Source: Brugia malayi (taxonomy: Eukaryota; Nematoda; Chromadorea; Rhabditida; Onchocercidae). Taken from it: 64,000 bases of DNA. Below, piece after piece: positions 25,329 to 36,858 of this stretch. A program made the translations under genes and the position numbers. The notes beneath the pieces are model-generated. The model was not told the origin of the DNA, ran no database searches, and saw only the letters and a program-made list of their open reading frames with translations. The stretch lies in assembly GCF_000002995.4 (NCBI RefSeq), contig NW_025062478.1, forward strand, positions 5,246,001 to 5,310,000. Direction: 5' to 3'. Within the stretch, counting starts at the first letter, position 1; each line of letters opens with the position of its first letter.

Positions 25329-26849
25329 TTTGAAATGCAATTTTTGTACCCTTACTTAAGCCTGGAGGATATTTTTCTTAGCTATTTTGCATGCGAATGT
25401 TCTTAACTGCGGTGTGATATTGATAAAGGAATTTATTAAAATAAGATTATTTTCAGACTAGAAAGACTATTAGAAGGAAGGAAAAAAACTGAGGATTAAC
25501 TTTGAAATTGAGAAAATAGAAAAATTATTTTTTAAGCCGACCAGTTATTATATTTTATTTATTAAGAAAAGTGCTGTACAAAAGGTTTCCGCAGCTTTAT
25601 AATCCCCTGTATATTTTGAGTGAAGTCTTTCCAAATTGAATTTGAAAGCATAAAAAAGTTTAATGAACACAAATAAAGGGCTTAAGATTTCTCATCGTTT
25701 TCATTTCAAACCCATTCTTCCCTCCAAACTTCCTTGATAACATCCCCAAATTTCATATCTCAGTTCGCTGAGAAAATTAAAAGCGAACATTAGGAGTTTG
25801 CTTATTACGAAATGATTTATTATAACAGACTTTTGGTTGCGTTGTTAAATGAAATTAGATTGATTGAAATTTTGGATTTGTTTATTAAAAAAAATCGGAT
25901 TTAAATCACTAAGCTGCACAAATCATTGGCATGTATCCAGCGCTACTCCGTTGATTTGAAGCTGAGTTCATTTAAAACGATATTCTAATTTGATAAAATT
26001 CAAATAGCAGCCTCAGAAGAAACTCAAGCTATTGAGCGCTAAGCTCCCTGATTTAGAACTTTTGACTACCGCACTTAAAACCATGCAGATTTTATGATTT
26101 GATGCAAAGAGCAAGTCATGGTTGATCCTATGGGTTATCCTGCACAAAATTCCTCATCCTTGATACTATCATTTCTCTTTCTCGTATCTAGTATTTCACA
26201 TAACTGGCATTTGAAAAAATTTAAATCTAGTTTCTTTCTAGTACCTCTTCTTGCTTCTGTTTCTACTTTCTCACCCTTTCACACTTTTCTTGTCCATGCC
26301 TGTGTATTATGGTGTATGACTTATGTAAATAATGCAGAATGGGAAAAAAATCCATCTGGTCGATCAAAACTTGGTCTACACAAGAGAAGAATATGTAATT
26401 TATTCATACAATAAAAAATCAAAACAATCATTTCATTTGATATGCAGATCTATATCCGCAAGTTTAAGCTATTACGACAACTTCAATTCTTGTTTCTTTT
26501 TCTAACTGTTACTTTTTTCCTGCTCTTATCTATCTTTTCCCGATATCCTTGAATTTTTTTGCAACGGATTTATACGGTTTGAATACTGAGCATGATATCA
26601 GCGCTTTTTCAATAAATCTGAAGTTATAAGCAATTTGGAAAGTTTTACAGAAAAAAATTCGTTTTTTCAAAGTATAAATGATGGTTTCTGGAAGATTTTG
26701 GATCTAACGAAATTGAATTAAAGCGCTATATCACGGTAGAGTTAGGAATAAGATTACAGATACTCCTATACTATGCTTGTCATTCAATTATCTCTAGTTG
26801 CAATCCCTAAGGAGGAACACATTTTAAAGAAAGTTCATTCGTGAAATGA
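25329..26849. other. Intergenic, no supported gene
   Basis: Convergent gap between the small plus-strand gene and the minus-strand SUPT7L-like gene. The 98-codon frame at 26118-26414 is mostly hydrophobic, low in family signal and has no splice or start context, so it is not called. Confidence 0.5.
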
Positions 26850-27967
26850 CTAGATTTTCTCAGCTTGAAAAGGAGCAAATTTCTTCACTGCCCTTTCATA
26901 TTTTTGAGTACACGAAAGTAATACTCGATCGTGATAAAAGATGACACGGTTCCTATAGAATTCTTGCAGTTCTGTGACATCCCTAATATTTTCCAAGCGA
27001 AGCGCATGCATCAATGCTGACTGAAATTTTTGGAATTATTTCCTTTTCTTACGATTTTATTCACTGGGTAATCACTATACGTACCCAAACAGATTAAACA
27101 TCTAAATGTTTTAACAAGCCGTGATATTACTGCCATCGAAGAGTAAGCTGTCTATATTAACAACTGAAAGGATAAACAGAAACTCTAACAGCTTGTAATC
27201 TTTTCAAGCATAGAGCGCATTCCTGATCAAACTTTAATTTTTCTAATCTTAAATTTTTGCAATGTGGCAAAAAATGAAGTAGCCGAGAAAATGGGAAAGA
27301 AATATTTCCTTCGATTTTTATAAAATTAGAAATACAAAGTGACATACAGGGAATGCAGTTTCTCTACCCTCGACTCGGCGCTGGTGTGAAAGATTCAAGT
27401 TAATACACATTCGTTTTATTCTCGCAGCAATAATCCGTGATATGAGATATGTCACAGATGATTCCATTTCTGAATGAGATTTTTCAATAACATACTTCAA
27501 CGGCTCAATATCAAGTAGCAAGCTAAAATATTAGGTGTTAAAAAGCAATGTTTGTTAAATTACATTCAGGCAGAAATTCCACCATTAATGTGTTGTTAAG
27601 GAGTACTTTGAAGCATTAACCTACTAATAAAACCTAAATGAGCAGCTAAAACAGCCACCGCTTTTCTGAGCAATAATTGCATATTCTCTTCCGAAAACTC
27701 ATCCTCCATATCTTGCCTGCAATTCTTGCAACTTTTTAAAACATGTAGGAAAAAAGAAAGTGTTTTAACATTCAATTTTGCTTTTACCAAAAGATTTCAG
27801 AACATCCCTTTCTTCTTTTTCAAAAGTATAGAAGTATTCCAAAACACTTACGAGTTAGGCAGTTTTAATTTAACGGGACTGAATATAGGTAATGGTGGCG
27901 GTGGTCCCATTCTTACCCGATAGCAATTAATTTTGCGATTATACCACAGCAGTGAAATGGTATGCAT
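26850..27967 (-). CDS. SUPT7L-like STAGA/SAGA histone-fold subunit, compact form
   Basis: Four exons (27967-27852, 27716-27621, 27522-27348, 27020-26850) give 185 residues, with consistent phases. Matches to SUPT7L (STAF65-gamma) appear in order: HTISLLWYNRKIN near the N-terminus, LLLRKAVAVLAAHLGF (about 52-67; first helix of the bromo-associated histone fold), SHQRRVEGRETAFP (about 116-129) and LQEFYRNRVIFYHDRVL (about 147-163). The family forms a histone-fold partner in the SAGA/STAGA acetyltransferase coactivator. The start is the first ATG after CACTGTAG, which fits a trans-splice site. The protein is under half the human length of roughly 400, lacking long N- and C-terminal extensions. 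It follows the E2F gene on the same strand. Assignment is moderate: motif order is good, overall identity is low. Confidence 0.7.
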
Positions 27968-28052
27968 TACCAACGGATCGAAATGAATCCTACAGTGAAA
28001 ATTTTCACCGTAAAAATATTTCACTTAACACAATGCAGAGAGACATAACTAA

Positions 28053-28502
28053 ATGATAACATTAAAACATGGTCCTTTAAAACAAAAAACTTACTCAACA
28101 ACCTTACGTTTCTTTGTAGTTTCAGTTGAGTTGAACAGTTTGTTTTGTTTACTAAAACCATCTGAAATATACAATTACTCTTCGAACGACAATTGGAAGC
28201 ATTATGAATTTAAAGAAAGATGCAATTTAGAACCGTGCCTGAAAAAATTTAGCAGATTTCAAAGTTCTGAAACCGTTAGCAAGAAACCAACACTGAGAAG
28301 TGTAGAAAACCAACCAACAACAGATTTGGACGGAGGTACAGCAGTCTCGAGTTCTCGGATCATCACTTCAGGCCTGACCAACAACAGAAAATCTTGCAGA
28401 GACCTTAAAAAAGTGAAGAAGGTGAATCAGAGGGAGAGAGTTAGAGAAAATGATCCATTCAAGTGCAAATATAAGTACCTGCATGGATGCAATGTCTCCT
28501 GA
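28053..28502 (+). CDS. Hypothetical open frame, 149 codons
   Basis: This plus-strand frame stays open far longer than expected in such A+T-rich DNA and has a mixed, hydrophilic composition (for example ESSxxVSKKPTLRSVENQP-like stretches, then RERVREND and FKCKYKYLHGC). A TTTCAG acceptor at about 28119-28124 could start an exon. It overlaps a second frame beginning at 28450 that ends at a good donor (AAG|GTATAG, 28560), with a possible partner exon at 28634 after a CTCAG. I recognise no family, and the true exon combination is unclear. It sits between two minus-strand genes. It may be a small gene or chance. Confidence 0.25.
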   Translation: MITLKHGPLKQKTYSTTLRFFVVSVELNSLFCLLKPSEIYNYSSNDNWKHYEFKERCNLEPCLKKFSRFQSSETVSKKPTLRSVENQPTTDLDGGTAVSSSRIITSGLTNNRKSCRDLKKVKKVNQRERVRENDPFKCKYKYLHGCNVS

Positions 28503-29030
28503 AATTAACAACGAGACTGATACACCGACTATTTTGAATGAACAGGATGAAACCAGGAAGGTATAGTTGCTGAAATCAAATATTTCAGTAACTGTACCCC
28601 TTTCTCCCCTCGTCATTGTATTCTATTTCTCAGCCAAGAAACTTCGTTGGTGTTACAAAATAAGAAAGATAATAGTCCTTGTCCAGGTAAAATGCATTTT
28701 ACACACTTCAATTTATTTAACTGTTGCAAATTGCAAATGAAGTTTTTAATTATGAACTGAACCCAATGTGCAGACATTGTACATTTAAGCAATCCGGATA
28801 AATAAAACTATATAGACAGAGAGTATGTTCAAGTAATGCCAATGAATATAAATGTATCAAATTAATAAAATCAAAACTAAGAACCTGAATCAAGTAGAAT
28901 ACACTAATATGGGCAAAATTCGAAACACAATACACTTAATTTTATATTATAGGATCTGCACTACTGCTTAGTGAAGTATGATAAGAGCAGTATAAGATAG
29001 AACATTTTCCCTATAAAATATACAATTAGC

Positions 29031-29054
29031 AAAAAAAAAAAAAAAAAAAAAAAA
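29031..29054. repeat. Poly(A) run of 24 bases
   Basis: Uninterrupted A tract in the gap between the SUPT7L-like and E2F genes. No retroposed gene body is visible directly upstream, so it is treated as a simple homopolymer. Confidence 0.85.
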
Positions 29055-29324
29055 TGAGACTAACAAAACTGCTGAATTCGAAGATTTGAACATATTAGAG
29101 AATTATAAAGGTCATAAAACAAATTAGATTTAAACTAAGTCAATATATGGATTGAAGGGTAAAAAATATCAAACATCGATGGCTGAATATGGAAACATGG
29201 GGGTCACAGAAGAAGGATCAAATAAATGAAACTAATTGAAGCAAAAAAAAAAGGACATAAAAACTAGGTTAATAATATACATTTTAGACGTTTCATACAT
29301 CCTCCGGATATCGCTAAAAGAATT

Positions 29325-31362
29325 TCAAATAAGATCATCTTCAAAAAGGTCCGGTAATGTCTCACCCTGACTCAAACTAAAAATATAATCACGTTCGGAC
29401 GGTGGTGGACTTAGCTTCCTCATTACTTCTCGAATTTCTGAAAGCAAAATTAAATCTAACAAAAATTTCCAAAAAATAGAAAAGACGTAAAAATACATCT
29501 AAGAAGAAATTACCTTGACTAAACGTGGGACTGGTCTCTATTTGTGATTGTAGAGAACTGCACGTTTGCTGAGATGATTTCTGCCGATCGCTTTCTAAAA
29601 GGATTACATTCTCAACCAGGAAAAATTCTGTCTGTTCAGTTTTTATCAACATTTTTCTCATGATGTATTTTTTAGCATTATATCATTTCTGATCTACTAT
29701 TATAATGTTTCAAATATTTTATAGTATAATTCAAAAAGAAACATTGCTTACGAGAGGGAATAAAAGGCAAAACGGGATCAGAGCTGTCGCTAAATTCTTC
29801 ATCCAATCTCCTCTTCTTCAGTAAACCTTCATCTTCATCCTCCTCCAAAAACTGTCTGGGTACATCACCCTCCACAACATATGGTATAGGCTGAAATGGA
29901 TGCTTTAGCAAAGTTTTTAAGAAGTGACCGAATCCTATGGAAAAAAAATCATGAAAATTATTTACATTTCACAAATTATAAATATCATTTTGAATACCTG
30001 AGACTTGTTAGTAAATAAGTCGCCTTGACTTTGATCACTGTTCATTTCTCCTAACAGTATTGCGTTGGCGGGGCCAAATGTACTTTTCAGTCGTAAATTG
30101 TATTGCATATCAAAGTCACGCATCTGTATATTTCAGTTTCAATTGAAAAACGAAAATTACAGATGAAAACGAGTAAAATGATATTAAGATATTAAAAAAA
30201 ATGCTAAATTGTGTAAGTAAAGCAAACCCTTGGAGGTGCACCAATTTCAACAAAAGTCCCAGGAGGAGCCTGTATCGCAAAAACCCGGCTATCTTCAAAA
30301 ACTGACAGTATGTCTTCTTCCGTCAAATATGCCAACTTCATGTTTTTTTGATATTCACTAACATTTCGTAAGCTCTGGAAATTACACTTCATAATTACAT
30401 TTCAAAGATAAAAACAAGTAATAGCAGATGAAAATGAAACCATAAATATGGAAGCGGTGAAAATTTAAACTTGTTTCATCCACTTAATGTGGGTATCGAG
30501 AATGCGTTCTTCCTTCTCCAACTCTTCTAACTCAGCTTTCTGCTTCAAAATACGTTTCTGTTCTTCAGGATCAATATCCGGAAATGAACCATGCTTCCTC
30601 AACTTTCCACCTCTTTAACGAAAACAATGCACCAATTAATTAAAAATTAATGAAGTGGGCATCAACAATACTACTACTTGAAACTTACTTCCAATTAATG
30701 ATATTTTTCGACTTTTTTTCAATTAATCCAATACCTTCCAGCACGTTGGTTATATCGTATATCCTTCGTTTCTGTCTCACTTGTAGTTCTTCTGCGGCCT
30801 TTAGAATACATAAAAAAGTTTCAAAACCACTGATGTTCAGATCACAGAAATTCAAATCAAGAACCACAACTTAGATACGCTTCACTTTTAAAATAGCCAT
30901 TCCTTTGCCAGCTACTTCAGTCATTATTAATTAAGCAACAGAGAAAGAAAAATTCCTCAAAAGCTAAGAATGTAATGAAATCGCACGAACAAAAATATGA
31001 TACTCTGAAGTAGCAAAAAATAAAGTGGTGAATAAAAAAACACACATATATCAAGGAAGATAATTTTTTTATTATCTTACAACTTATCTTAGCAATCAGG
31101 AAAAGAAATCAAGAATTCTCACAATATTCAAATCGACAATGCCACCCCGTGCTCGTTGTAATAAATCAACAAATCGCTGGGTTAATATGCCAAGTGATTT
31201 TTCAGCACGACATACAGACGATGGTTGTTTCACATCCTCATCATCGACTGATTCTTCATCATATCCACTTACAACAATTTCGGGATCTTTATCCTCCATT
31301 GCTTTCTGATTCGGTCCATTGATTTCCAGTGACTGATGCCTCCACTGTTTCACACTAGTCAT
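29325..31362 (-). CDS. efl-1: E2F transcription factor, E2F4/5 class
   Basis: Eight exons (31362-31123, 30798-30689, 30612-30471, 30374-30228, 30123-29998, 29890-29752, 29594-29514, 29435 or 29437 to 29325) give about 365 residues. The winged-helix DNA-binding domain covers about 54-118 with the signature [21 protein letters not shown] leucine-rich dimerisation segment and marked box follow (about 125-215, including [17 protein letters not shown]). The C-terminus has [14 protein letters not shown] then LPDLFEDD (about 337-362), the pocket-protein (Rb/p107/p130) binding motif of activator and E2F4/5 proteins. The [21 protein letters not shown] block and LSPPP before the pocket motif favour E2F4/5, which in nematodes is EFL-1, a nuclear regulator of cell-cycle genes. 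A CTAG acceptor lies 35-40 nt before the first ATG. It is head-to-tail with LEO1 (664 bp upstream). Strong call. Confidence 0.95.
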
Positions 31363-32025
31363 TCTTTCAAGATGATGCAATTAGTGCGATGTCACACTAG
31401 AAACTTAGTCGCAGTAGCTAGTCTTGAAACAAATCAATTAAAATAAACTCCTTCTAATGAAACAGGAAGAGATGATTAATTTACTGAACTTCCTGCATCA
31501 GAACAACTTAGCATGAATTAATTCAAACTGATGTGAAATGAAAATGAAGCAAATCCTTCAATGGTAATCGATTTCACAAATTTCTGACGATGCTAAAATC
31601 GAAATGCGTAAAATCCTAAATAAGCGATCATTGTTTTTCAAACGATGGTGAAGCGCATCAACAGATTCCATGTGAACGACCTTGCATCATCAGCAAAAAA
31701 CGCTAATACTTCAAGCACTTAAAAATGACAAATAGTTCCCGTTACTAACGGTTTGCAAAAATTAAAAACTACCAGCTTCAAATTTTTAATAAGTCATAGT
31801 ACAATAACTAATAAGCAAAGTTTTCATTTAAATAACTGGTATAAATCTGCACTACTATTTTTCCATTCATGAATTCAAAAAAGTCTAATACATTCAGTGC
31901 ACAGATAATTCATAACTAAAACAGTCATACTATATTGGAGAACCATCAACAAAGATTCAAGAAAATCACACCAAGAAATAAAAGTGAAGCATAACAACAT
32001 CATACATACAAAGATTTAACAAATC

Positions 32026-34956
32026 TTAATTATCTTCATCATCATCATCTTCAATAATCACTTTTCTTTTTTTCTGTTTTCTCCTTTCCTGCAATGACAA
32101 ACCTAATCATTTTGAATCTATTTATGGACTCATTTATTACAGTTATCCTGCGACCAGAGGAAAAAAATACCACAATACTGTATTTAAAGAATAATATTAA
32201 GCCAATAACCTGGTCACTATCACTGTCTTCACTATCTTTTTTAGCATCATGCAGTCTCTTGGAATCTGAATCTTCAGAATCTGAATGGCCAATCAACGGT
32301 CTATCATCCAAACCATGCTTATAGCGATTCTTGATGGCAGATATTGACTCTTCGTCTATAAGACAAAATGTTAAATCTAATAAATTAAAGATCAATGAAA
32401 AAAAAAAATAGTAAAATCTTTAGCTGTACCAGAATCTTCGTCTCTGTCCTCCAAAAAGTTAGCGGTCAGCCCTGACCGACCTAGAGATGGACGCATACGA
32501 TTACGCCTCTGTTGTGCTTCACGACGACTTTGAGCACGCATACGTTCTTCTTCTTTTCGAACTATTTCCTGAAGCAGAATAACCTCTACTATATTCTATC
32601 CTTCCTCTTACTCAAAATTACATTTGCAAGTTGTAAATTGAAAATAAAGAACAAATTATACCGCCTTCTTCGATTCTGGATTTGAACCAACTGCTGTTAA
32701 AACTTTTACTTTCTGCGACTTATTAGATCGATCTGCCATTGATAGTGTAACTTTTCGATGCGTGATAGAATCAGTTGAATGCGGCCGAAATACTAATTTT
32801 TCCCTTTAAACAAAGATGTTCCTCATCCAAAGTCAGCACATATAATAAACTAAAAAAGCTTTCCCAAATCATTTTATTCACACATAAAATCTTCGGGGCT
32901 TGGATTATGTCTTAAAAATGAAATGAAACACATCTTATGTCTGGCAAACTCAAAAATGAAGAAATATAATTTTAACTAGAAAATTGAAAATTGGAATTTA
33001 CTTGAAAACAGCATGCCCTTGTAAGCCCGCACCTTGTCGCAAGAACAAATGATTATCAAGTTGCATTGGTTGTACTGTTATATCGAAAATTTCTCCACCA
33101 AGGTAAAGAGACATCCTGAAAGTCTTTCCACAGGTGACACTAAAAATCTTTTAAAAAATCCAATAGATTTGAAAATCAACAACAGTATTCCAGAAACACA
33201 CGTTCCATCCGACCAGCGAACAACCTTTGAATTCCCCTGCTTCTGTATATTACCAGCATCATCTAATACATAACGCCAACGGATTGTATTTTCCACCTAC
33301 GAACAAAGTAGTTTAAGTATTATAAATAAAATCAGCACTAGTTCAATATCAATTGATGTGCACAGATGCACTTAATGACTGCATTGTTACATTAGCTCAA
33401 AATCAGAGAATACCTGGTTCGCAGTTTTATATCGCTCATTACATAGATATAACTAGGAAATGAACTGCAGTCATATCCCTATATATTTGTTGCAGCAAGC
33501 TATTTTCTTGAGCAATAGAGTTTAATCAAAATGTATGCTTGACATTAAATAGTTCTTGACACTAAGCAATCCATTCGAGGCTAGATTTTGAAAAATAGTC
33601 ATAAAAGCTGAATGCTGGGTATTTTACATATCTGTTAATCATAAGATGCTATAAAGAAGAACATCAGTACATACTCGCAACTTTAATCTAGCACGTCCCT
33701 CTTCATCTAGCAAATCGTCTTCATCAAATTCATCTTCATAATGATCCTGATCAAATGGACGCGGTTCAATACTCAAAAAGTTTGGGAATTTCACAAAATA
33801 TAATCCTTCGTCAGTGAATTTTGGACATATTCTTGCAGTGTTAACTTCAACGATTGTCGGCTCAAGGCGTTCAGTATCTGCAGCACTTGTTTCTGGATCA
33901 GGATAAAGACGCGGTCCAACTATGTCATCCTCTGTTAATTCCTACAACAAAACCTTTGTGCCTTTTTTGAGTGATAGAACTAATTATTGAAGTTAAAGTC
34001 TTATCAAATATATCTTACTTACAATTCAGTATGCTATTAATGCCATATTCAAACTCATTTAATACGCAATAAAACTACATTTTTTTAAATTCTCGAAATC
34101 AGATTCATTTTTAATTGGTATCATGCACCTCAAACATGACATCCGACTATTTCCCAAAATTTATGGAAAAGTATTTTGCACCACAACATGTTATTACGCT
34201 ATTTGCAACTACGGAAATTTTAAAGCAGCAGTGAAATTCGTTCCGGTTTGCGAAATAAAAGGAGTGATTTTAGTATTTTTTATCAAGTTTCCCAGAACCG
34301 ATAAAGTAGATTTAAAAGATCGTGAATTCTATAATTTAAAGTTAACGAATTTTTATTGGTTATCAAAGGTTTCGCCTTAATAATCAATAAAAATCTAAGG
34401 AAACTAACCTTTCGTCCTTCGTCACTTTCTTTATCACTGTCACTTTCAGATAATGCAATATCTTTAAGCCCTTGTTTCCCCTCCTCTATTTCATCTGTTT
34501 CTGAAGGGCTCTTTGATGTGTTGTCACCATCTTTTTCGCTATCATTGGATTCCTTTGCTTCATCTAACTCGTGTTCCGAAACAGAATCTGAATCATCAGA
34601 AACAGCTGGAAGTGGCTGCCGTTCTGATAGGGCATCTAAATCTTCCTCAGCTTCCAAACGTCGCTCTGAAGGAGCACCAGAGTCATCACTTTCTGCAGAT
34701 ACGCTTTTTTCAACAGTGAAGCCTTCCACTGTAAAGAAAAATCCACAATTACTAAGTAAAGTAAAGAGGAAGAATGTCATCAGTGAACTTCATAAGCACT
34801 ACGTATTTCACCTTTCTTCCTTATTTGTTCATCATCATCATCCGATGATGTGACTGTACTTCGTTGCTGCTCCTCAGCTATGGAATCGTCCTCTGATGTG
34901 CTTTCCTGGGCATTTACTCTTGATTCGTCATCACTTGAACTATCTTCTGAGGACAT
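32026..34956 (-). CDS. leo-1: LEO1, RNA polymerase II-associated Paf1 complex subunit
   Basis: Nine exons (34956-34812, 34728-34409, 33941-33675, 33296-33202, 33115-33002, 32803-32662, 32568-32430, 32355-32210, 32088-32026) give 476 residues with agreeing phases. Residues 1-155 are an acidic, Ser/Asp/Glu-rich region. The conserved LEO1 core runs from about 156 to 420, including [69 protein letters not shown] and [31 protein letters not shown] follows near 412, and a basic-acidic tail ends EDDDDEDN. In the Paf1 complex LEO1 supports elongation and co-transcriptional histone marks in the nucleus. The start is the first ATG after ATTTCCAG at about 34966. It diverges from MRPL42 across 430 bp. 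The Ser-rich exon is also open on the opposite strand, a composition effect. Very confident. Confidence 0.96.
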
Positions 34957-35386
34957 TAGTAAGCTGGAAATTGAAATAATATAGTACAATAAAAGTAAAA
35001 TGAAAATAAACACTGCTTGCAAAGTACAATTACTTTATTAATATAAATAATTTTGAAAATGTGAGAAAAAAATAGTGAAGAAATGATAAAAATGAATACA
35101 TAGTATAATTACAATTACCCCATTCATGCTCATACTCTTCATTAAATCAGTAGTTTATTTCCTTCAATGCATGATAAGGTAAACCGGTAAGCACTTCGAT
35201 ATCACGCAACAACTTACTCTACTACTAACAATTACCACGTAGCTACGTAAATCGACGTAAGTGCTGATGCGCTCGATCAGAGCGAATGCGGCCCGTCAAA
35301 TTCAAACCCATTTGAGGTAAATATCAATTTAGATGGAAATGGGACCTAGGGAATACCTATACTGTGGTAAGAGATAAGTAGAGGTG
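34957..35386. promoter_or_regulatory. Bidirectional promoter region between LEO1 and MRPL42
   Basis: Only 430 bp separate the two divergent start codons, so regulatory elements are probably shared. A perfect 12-bp palindrome ACGTAGCTACGT lies at 35237-35248, followed by a patch with several CG dinucleotides (35250-35295) in otherwise A+T-rich DNA. No named factor site was assigned. Confidence 0.5.
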
Positions 35387-36725
35387 ATGTTTCGCTCTGC
35401 CCATCGATATATCCCGTCATCACGAGTAATTCATCAACAGCTATTGAGAAGATACAGCAATTACGGCGAGATCGACTTGAGGTAACAGTTTAGGCTTTAA
35501 TAGTTGTGAAGAAAGCTATCATTAGTATTCGTCTGTTCTTTTTTTATCTTGGAAGCATTCTGTTTGCATCATTAGCATCTCTTCTTTTATTCTGGAAGTA
35601 TTCTCTCTGAGGATTTGAAATATGTAGAAATTTTGATGTTCGAATATTTGAATGGAAGGATGTGCTGTTAAAAGAAGGATAAGGAAGAATTAAAGCAAAT
35701 GCAGTGATCACAGGAACATTAGTGATAATAAAGTGGTGAAATAGTTAATGGTAATAATATATGGTGAAAAGATTAATTAGAATAAGTTCAAATTATCTGT
35801 CGATGAATTTAATTGAATTTTCAGCAAACCGTGTACGGTGATTTGTAAGAGCGGCACAATTGCTTGCTGGCATCCAGAGAGGTCATTCCCCTACGAACAT
35901 TCCAAACCCATTGATTTGAAAGAAATAAAGGCGCAGAAGCAGGTTGTTCTTGTTTTATTTGGAAATATGATTGGCTGATCGATGAGGTCTCAAATGTATA
36001 AATGTGCAATGCGTAGTAAATAGTAGTGTGTTGCAATTTTTTTTTCTTATTTCTCTTTGTTTCAACATTCATAAACAATTAAATAAGTGAGATCGATAGA
36101 ATCAGTGATCTAAATGAATTTCATCGAAGTTCTACTTTGAAAAGAAGTCGAATTTTATACCACGGGATTATGCTTTTCTTTCACAAGTTGCAGGGTTCGA
36201 GTGTACTGAATAAAGAGACCGAGTGTATTGCTGATTTAGGAGGTTCACTTGCACGTACAGGCCCTCGTAATTATATACTTCGTGAAATATTTTATACTGG
36301 CAAGCACGAGTGGTACACAAGGTATATTTTTGCAGTTTTGAAAGATATTAAACAACAGGCATTTGTGTGATTCATACTAACCTCGAGAATGTGGGAAGCT
36401 TGAGCTACAATTGTTCCCGATTTCTTTGTACATGGAGATGCTGCGTCACAGATCTTTTCATGCATCTCACTTTGGTCTGTAAAAAATAGGTATTGCAAAC
36501 TGCATATTTCAGAAGCTTCAATCAAGCTGGAAAGATATTCTACAAAAGGTATTATGCAGACTAAAACTTGCTAATATCTTTTCTGTTTGAATTAGTCTAG
36601 CCCATATATTGGAACTAGTATTTCATGTTTCTATTTCATTTTAAAATAATATTTAGCACATTTTTAGATACCGTGAGGAAAGATTGCGTTCGGTAGCAGC
36701 ACCTGACCCGAAGAGACGCGAGTGA
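35387..36725 (+). CDS. mrpl-42: Mitochondrial ribosomal protein MRPL42 (mL42)
   Basis: Four exons (35387-35481, 35825-35942, 36194-36321, 36668-36725) give 132 residues with matching phases. The N-terminus (MFRSAHRY...LLRRYSNY) is Arg-rich and fits a mitochondrial targeting peptide. The body has SGTIACWHPERSFPYEHSKP (about 41-60) and, near the C-terminus, LREIFYTGKHEWYTRYREER. These align in order with the MRPL42 hallmarks (T-I-V-C-Y-H-P...P-Y-E-H-T-K-P-I and F-F-T-T-K-H-R-W-Y). Length is close to the human protein (about 142). It acts in the large subunit of the mitochondrial ribosome. The stop is 76 nt before a probable trans-splice acceptor for the next gene, LIPT2, suggesting one polycistronic unit. 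Confidence 0.88.
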
Positions 36726-36858
36726 TCATCCTTGAAAAGTTATTTGAATAGTGCTAACTCATTGTGTTGTCTTTAATTGTTGCTCCTTTATCTTTTATCA
36801 GGTCAAACTGTTTACTTAATATTTGTTTTCTGCTTGAGACTTCCCATTTTGATTTGAT
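36726..36858 (+). promoter_or_regulatory. Operon-type intercistronic region with trans-splice acceptor
   Basis: The 133-bp gap between MRPL42 and LIPT2 contains a T-rich tract leading to CTTTTATCAG ending at 36801, then no ATG until the LIPT2 start at 36859. The stop-to-acceptor distance (76 nt) is in the range known for nematode operons processed by spliced-leader trans-splicing. No canonical AATAAA is visible, so polyadenylation of the upstream mRNA would use a variant. Confidence 0.55.

Noticed and set aside
26118..26414. 98-codon plus-strand hydrophobic frame
   Set aside because: No start context, splice partner or family resemblance; expected by chance over 64 kb.
34356..34853. 165-codon plus-strand frame, Ser-rich, opposite LEO1 exon 2
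   Set aside because: Antisense shadow of the acidic Ser/Asp/Glu repeats of LEO1. The minus strand has family matches and splice sites; the plus frame does not.
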